The notes below the pieces were generated by a model, which was not told where the DNA came from, did no database searches, and saw only the letters and a program-made list of their open reading frames with translations. 64,000 bases of DNA from Anaerobacillus arseniciselenatis (GTDB taxonomy: Bacteria; Bacillota; Bacilli; Bacillales; Anaerobacillaceae): contig NZ_MLQQ01000001.1 of the NCBI RefSeq assembly GCF_001865995.1, positions 558,001 to 622,000 of the forward strand. The letters run 5' to 3'. The position numbers and the translations under genes were made by a program. Shown piece by piece: positions 62,514-64,000 of the stretch (positions are counted from its first letter, which is position 1; every line of letters starts with the position of its first letter).

Positions 62514-63311
62514 ATGAAGTTGAAATTGTTTTTATTAATTTTATGTATAAGTACTGTCCTAATCCCTACTGTTATTAACGCCGAGAGTATTAGTAATGAA
62601 ATGAAGGTCGCAATTATCATTGATGACTTCGGTGGAAAAGTGAAAGGCGTAAATGAGTTTTTTGAAGCAAATATTCCAATCACAGTCGCTGTAATGCCCT
62701 TTTTAGATCAGTCAAAACAACAAGCAGAGTTAGCACATGATTTAGGATTAGAAGTAATGATCCATCTCCCTTTACAACCGAAAAAAGGTAAAACATCATG
62801 GTTAGGGCCTAAACCGATCACAAAAGATTTGCCTTTAGATGAAATCAAAAAAAGAGTTGTCGAAGCCATTGAGAGTGTTCCACACGCTAAAGGAATGAAT
62901 AACCATATGGGGTCACTCATTGTTGAAGATGAGGCAATTATGAGAGTGATACTAGAAACTGCTAAAGAAAACAATTTATATTTTATCGATAGTGGGACAA
63001 ACCCTAAGTCTGTCATACCGAAGCTTGCCGAAGAACTTGGTGTACCGTGGGCGATGCGAGATGTTTTCTTAGATGATACACTTTCTTCAAGCAGACACGT
63101 TTATAAGCAGATGCATAGGCTTATAAGAGTTGCCGAAAGAAAAGGCCATGGAATTGCGATTGGACATGTCGGAGTTAAAGGCGAAGCTACCGTCAAAGGA
63201 GTGAAAGAAGCAGTGAAGGACTTTGAGCAGAAAAAAGTTCATATCGTTCCCGCTTCTCACCTATTACAAAGTAAAATTGAGAAAAAGCCAGACTATTTTT
63301 GGCAAGAGTAG
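62514..63311 (+). CDS. Divergent polysaccharide deacetylase family protein (YibQ type)
   Basis: 265 residues with an N-terminal signal peptide (about 1-22, FLLILCISTVLIPTVINA) followed by a NodB-like barrel. The metal and catalytic residues are suggested by IIDDFGGK (Asp pair), MIHLPLQP (His) and NNHMGS (His). FIDSGT and GHGIAIGHVG close the barrel. The family is assigned to extracytoplasmic carbohydrate deacetylation, but no substrate is established. GGAGG precedes the ATG. A 34-codon ORF follows 11 bases downstream. Confidence 0.88.
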   Translation: MKLKLFLLILCISTVLIPTVINAESISNEMKVAIIIDDFGGKVKGVNEFFEANIPITVAVMPFLDQSKQQAELAHDLGLEVMIHLPLQPKKGKTSWLGPKPITKDLPLDEIKKRVVEAIESVPHAKGMNNHMGSLIVEDEAIMRVILETAKENNLYFIDSGTNPKSVIPKLAEELGVPWAMRDVFLDDTLSSSRHVYKQMHRLIRVAERKGHGIAIGHVGVKGEATVKGVKEAVKDFEQKKVHIVPASHLLQSKIEKKPDYFWQE

Positions 63312-63322
63312 GTGGTGAAGTA

Positions 63323-63427
63323 ATGAAAACCATACTTTATAATGATTTAGTGATGAGCTTTACAGTAAAGGACGGGTCAACTGTAACGATCCGTCCAGCG
63401 AAAGCAAGTACCGACTTTATTGGATAG
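63323..63427 (+). CDS. Small ORF downstream of the deacetylase gene
   Basis: 34 residues, MKTILYNDLVMSFTVKDGST then VTIRPAKASTDFIG, behind AGGTGG with seven bases to the ATG, and only 11 bases past the previous stop. Too short to place in a family. The good spacing and ribosome site support translation. Confidence 0.5.
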   Translation: MKTILYNDLVMSFTVKDGSTVTIRPAKASTDFIG

Positions 63428-63429
63428 CC

Positions 63430-63669
63430 CTACTGCATATGAAGACAAACTACCTTCGCTGGTTGTTTATTTATGTATTTCACTTCCGCTTTAAATCCCG
63501 CCTTCTTCTGCTTTAAAAAAGTTTCCTTTGAGATCGGTCTCGGTGTAGACCATGCTAAAGAATTTAAATTGTCCCAGTTATCATGTGTAATAACTTCTTG
63601 TTTATAATAATAACTATTTCCAGAAGGATATTTTTCACAAATATATTTTACAGTTTGCTTTGAATGCAC
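63430..63669 (-). CDS. Hypothetical small protein
   Basis: 79 residues using the GTG at 63667-63669 (MHSKQTVKYICEKYPSGNSY), which stands eight bases after AAGGGG; another GTG nine bases upstream overlaps that site. It is polar, rich in Tyr and Lys, with three lysine-rich strands (FLKQKKAGFKAEVKYINKQP) and Cys residues at both ends. No recognised domain. It converges on the small ORF at 63323-63427 with a two-base gap. Confidence 0.6.
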   Translation of the reverse strand: MHSKQTVKYICEKYPSGNSYYYKQEVITHDNWDNLNSLAWSTPRPISKETFLKQKKAGFKAEVKYINKQPAKVVCLHMQ

Positions 63670-63854
63670 ATATGTCACCCCTTAGAACTTTTTATTAATT
63701 CTCCCCAAAAATAAGCACAATTAACCATGAAACTCTAGTTGCATTTGAGACAGCTGTCAGTTGACAAATTTTTTTCTGGCTTCTAGTATAGATAAGTGGG
63801 CATTACCTTTTTTCATACAAAACGTTCATGAAGATAATCGTCACCATCTAACAT

Positions 63855-63940
63855 GTAAAAGAACGAGCAATTTCCTTCTCTTCGCTGTAAACTTCTAACG
63901 AATTTTAGAGGCTCGTTCAGGAAATTACTCGTTCTTTTTT
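63855..63940. repeat. R2 intergenic structured repeat, copy 13
   Basis: Arms AAAAGAACGAGCAATTTCC and GGAAATTACTCGTTCTTTT pair with one mismatch. Core CTTCTAA, CGAA, TTTTAGAGG, CTCGTT. Both flanks are present: CGTCACCATCTAACATG on the left, TACAAAACGCTTATGACG on the right. The right flank runs into the window end, where another unit may begin (GTAAAAGATCGTTCACTG). Confidence 0.85.
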
Positions 63941-64000
63941 CATACAAAACGCTTATGACGATTATTCGTCACCATCTACTGTGTAAAAGATCGTTCACTG

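Overview
The window is a compact, AT-rich stretch of a Bacillaceae chromosome. Gene order follows Bacillus subtilis closely in several blocks: ribD-ribE-ribBA-ribH; dacF-spoIIAA-spoIIAB-sigF-spoVA; deoB-xerD-yqzK-fur-spoIIM; yqxK-nudF-mciZ; proB-proA-proI with yqjQ, yqjW and yqjX nearby. The full set of endospore genes (spoIIA, sigF, spoVA, spoIIM, dacF, sspH, mciZ) shows a spore former. A NaChBac-type sodium channel almost identical in its filter to the Bacillus halodurans protein, together with a tungsten-type aldehyde ferredoxin oxidoreductase, suggests an alkaliphilic and possibly facultatively or strictly anaerobic bacillus (an Anaerobacillus/Alkalihalobacillus-like organism). That placement is inference. 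No rRNA, tRNA, phage, IS transposase or CRISPR array was seen.

Layout. 1-4400: riboflavin operon (minus) with FMN riboswitch and attenuator. 4647-7005: ppiB and lysA, the latter behind a lysine riboswitch. 7077-15965: spoVA operon, sigF operon and dacF. 16156-25016: pdp, two purine nucleoside phosphorylases, deoB, xerD, yqzK, fur, spoIIM, an EndoQ-type nuclease (yqxK) and nudF. 25132-30169: mciZ, a DUF3866 protein, an aldo-keto reductase, paired crcB fluoride exporters and a COG0523 metallochaperone. 30859-32871: UPF0718 permease plus TIGR03943 partner. 32944-37785: orphan trpB, citramalate synthase, and a LicT-type antiterminator with an EIIA under a RAT/terminator switch. 37977-40710: guanine riboswitch, xpt and purine permease. 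41296-45991: MoaD-like protein, a second small protein ending in Gly-Gly, AOR, a MoeB/ThiF-type E1-like enzyme and a methyltransferase. 46285-52269: CAP lipoprotein, ppaC, asparagine synthetase, sspH, low-molecular-weight phosphatase and a Cys-rich small protein. 52401-58873: SOS-type polymerase operon, yqjQ, and the proline operon under a tRNA-Pro T-box. 59147-63669: NaChBac-type channel, aspartokinase, tnrA, divergent polysaccharide deacetylase and small ORFs.

Regulation is unusually rich in RNA switches: FMN, lysine and guanine riboswitches, a RAT antiterminator site and a proline T-box are all visible. The uvrX-like polymerase has a promoter flanked by two LexA-like boxes.

The least explained content is the intergenic DNA, which is packed with dispersed palindromic repeats of at least three families. 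R1 is an approximately 120 bp element with terminal inverted repeats (10 copies, 7 of them just upstream of a start codon). R2 is an approximately 80 bp element whose base-paired arms vary in a compensatory way and whose core can form an H-type pseudoknot (13 copies plus fragments). R3 is an approximately 120 bp long hairpin (4 copies, two nearly identical and in inverted orientation around the AOR module). R2 is the best candidate here for an undescribed structured-RNA family.
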